A stretch of DNA of 64,000 bases from Algoriphagus kandeliae (lineage in GTDB: Bacteria > Bacteroidota > Bacteroidia > Cytophagales > Cyclobacteriaceae). Shown one piece after another: positions 63,130 through 64,000 of this stretch. Position numbers and translations under genes: made by a program. The DNA lies in assembly GCF_004571135.1 (NCBI RefSeq), contig NZ_SPSB01000004.1:761980-825979 (forward strand), in the 5' to 3' direction. The stretch's first letter is position 1. Every line of letters starts with the position of its first letter. The notes beneath the pieces are model-generated. The model was not told where the DNA came from and did not search any database. It saw only the letters and a list, made by a program, of their open reading frames with translations.

Positions 63130-64000
63130 ATGAGTAGAACTTTACTCAAAGTATCACTTTTTATAGTTCTGATATTTTTCAGCTGGAAGTTCTATGCCCA
63201 AACCAAAGGAATTAAAATCTCTGATCTCAAACCTTTCATTCAGCTTTTCGAAGCTGAAGAACAAAAGGAGATTGAGCCGATAACAACAATCAAAAAAGAA
63301 GTTGATCCTAAAGAGAATTTAAGGATTGAGGAGATTTTTGCTTGTACTATAAATTTGACTTCTGCTGCTGGGACAGATAGCCAGACAATATGCGAAGAGC
63401 AGAATATCGTAAATATCACTTATGAAGTCTTAGGTTCAGGATCTGTTTCAGTGATAGGCCTCCCTACAGGTGTTACATACTCAATGTCAGGCAATACATT
63501 AACCATTAGCGGAGCGCCTGGTTCTGGGACTGCCGGATCATATCCTTTTGAGGTTAATGCATCAGGGGGCAGTTGTGCTGGGACAACAACTGAAACAGGA
63601 ACCATCACCGTAACCCCGGAAACAGAAATCACCTCACAGCCCGTGGGAGAAACCGTCTGCCAAAACGGATCAGTTACCGACCTGAGCGTCGCCGCAACCG
63701 GTACGGGAACCATCTCCTATGAATGGTTCGTCAACTCCTCAAACTCTTACTCCGGAGCAACCTCCGTAGGAACCGGCGCAACACATACTCCCGATATCTC
63801 GAACGACGGAACCTTCTACTATTTCGCCACCGCTACCAGTGCAACCTGCGGATCAGTCAACTCCGATATCGTTCAGCTGACCGTAACCCCGGAAACAGAA
63901 ATCACCTCACAGCCCGTGGGAGAAACCGTCTGCCAAAACGGATCAGTTACCGACCTGAGCGTCGCCGCAACCGGTACGGGAACCATCTCCTATGAATGGT
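63130..64000 (+). CDS. Large repetitive surface protein (partial, runs off window end)
   Basis: An open frame from the ATG at 63130 to the window end, 290 codons so far. A signal (SLFIVLIFFSWKFYAQ, after LLKV) is followed by a spacer to residue ~75, an Ig-like domain (CTINLTSAAGTDSQTICEE ... GTITVTPETE), and then near-identical Ig-like modules beginning ITSQPVGETVCQNGSVTD and containing ATGTGTISYEWFVNSSN. Each module is 91 residues. Such proteins in Bacteroidota are often huge, end in a gliding-motility or T9SS domain, and act as adhesins. Ending not visible. The repeats have more GC-rich codons than the upstream part. Confidence 0.85.
   Translation, partial: MSRTLLKVSLFIVLIFFSWKFYAQTKGIKISDLKPFIQLFEAEEQKEIEPITTIKKEVDPKENLRIEEIFACTINLTSAAGTDSQTICEEQNIVNITYEVLGSGSVSVIGLPTGVTYSMSGNTLTISGAPGSGTAGSYPFEVNASGGSCAGTTTETGTITVTPETEITSQPVGETVCQNGSVTDLSVAATGTGTISYEWFVNSSNSYSGATSVGTGATHTPDISNDGTFYYFATATSATCGSVNSDIVQLTVTPETEITSQPVGETVCQNGSVTDLSVAATGTGTISYEW
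63607..64000 (+). repeat. Tandem coding repeat, 273-bp unit
   Basis: The DNA from 63607 repeats at 63880: all 121 bp that can be compared (63607-63727 and 63880-64000) are identical. The unit is 273 bp (91 codons) and encodes one Ig-like module of the surface protein. It continues beyond the window, so the copy number is unknown. Confidence 0.95.

Overview
This window looks like a chromosomal segment of a Bacteroidota bacterium of the order Cytophagales, most like Cyclobacteriaceae/Algoriphagus. The lineage call rests on remembered family traits: a type IX secretion C-terminal domain, a DUF6089 protein, NVEALA-like secreted peptides next to 6-bladed propeller lipoproteins, an AccD lacking most zinc-ribbon cysteines, many Gly/Tyr-rich outer-membrane barrels, and promoter-like TTG/TAnnTTTG elements. 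No species can be named from sequence alone. No rRNA, tRNA, CRISPR array, transposase or integrase was recognised.

Layout. 1-2.2 kb (minus): start of an ebo-type cluster, eboA-eboB-eboC, with eboC cut by the window edge. 2.4-12.3 kb: exported hydrolases (M28 peptidase, phosphodiesterase/phosphatase, CE15-like esterase, S9 peptidase, beta-lactamase-fold hydrolase, metallophosphoesterase lipoprotein, sulfatase). 12.3-13.4 kb: a nicotinamide riboside kinase and PnuC pair. 13.6-17.9 kb: a Crp/Fnr regulator, an envelope protein, a REP-like palindrome and uvrA.

17.8-22.7 kb is the most unusual part. A small secreted Cys-containing peptide, a 6-bladed propeller lipoprotein and a carboxypeptidase-regulatory-domain protein follow uvrA. 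Then about 260 bp, comprising the last uvrA codons plus the downstream promoter region, occurs a second time almost unchanged. It is followed by a second, AT-rich peptide and propeller pair. This looks like a modular accessory locus that grew by duplication or recombination at the uvrA 3' end.

22.9-46.3 kb is mainly housekeeping: serS, a 2OG-Fe(II) oxygenase plus a chromate transporter, a CBS protein-nadK-DUF6089-uppS-bamA-two Skp-like chaperones (cell-envelope biogenesis), thioredoxin, an RluB-type pseudouridine synthase, a tight four-gene operon joining an arginase-fold protein, a cytochrome b5-like protein, an amino-sugar kinase and murQ, then nqrF standing alone, accD, cstA and an outer-membrane barrel. 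46.3-50.9 kb (minus) is rimP-nusA-infB. 51.2-56.7 kb (plus) is the rod-shape/elongasome operon mreB-mreC-mreD-mrdA-rodA. 57.8-61.3 kb holds a ferredoxin, tdk, recO and a long rho.

61.4-64 kb holds a type IX secreted protein and the beginning of a large repetitive surface protein whose DNA repeats (273 bp unit, identical over the 121 bp that can be compared) continue past the window end and are richer in GC than the flanks.
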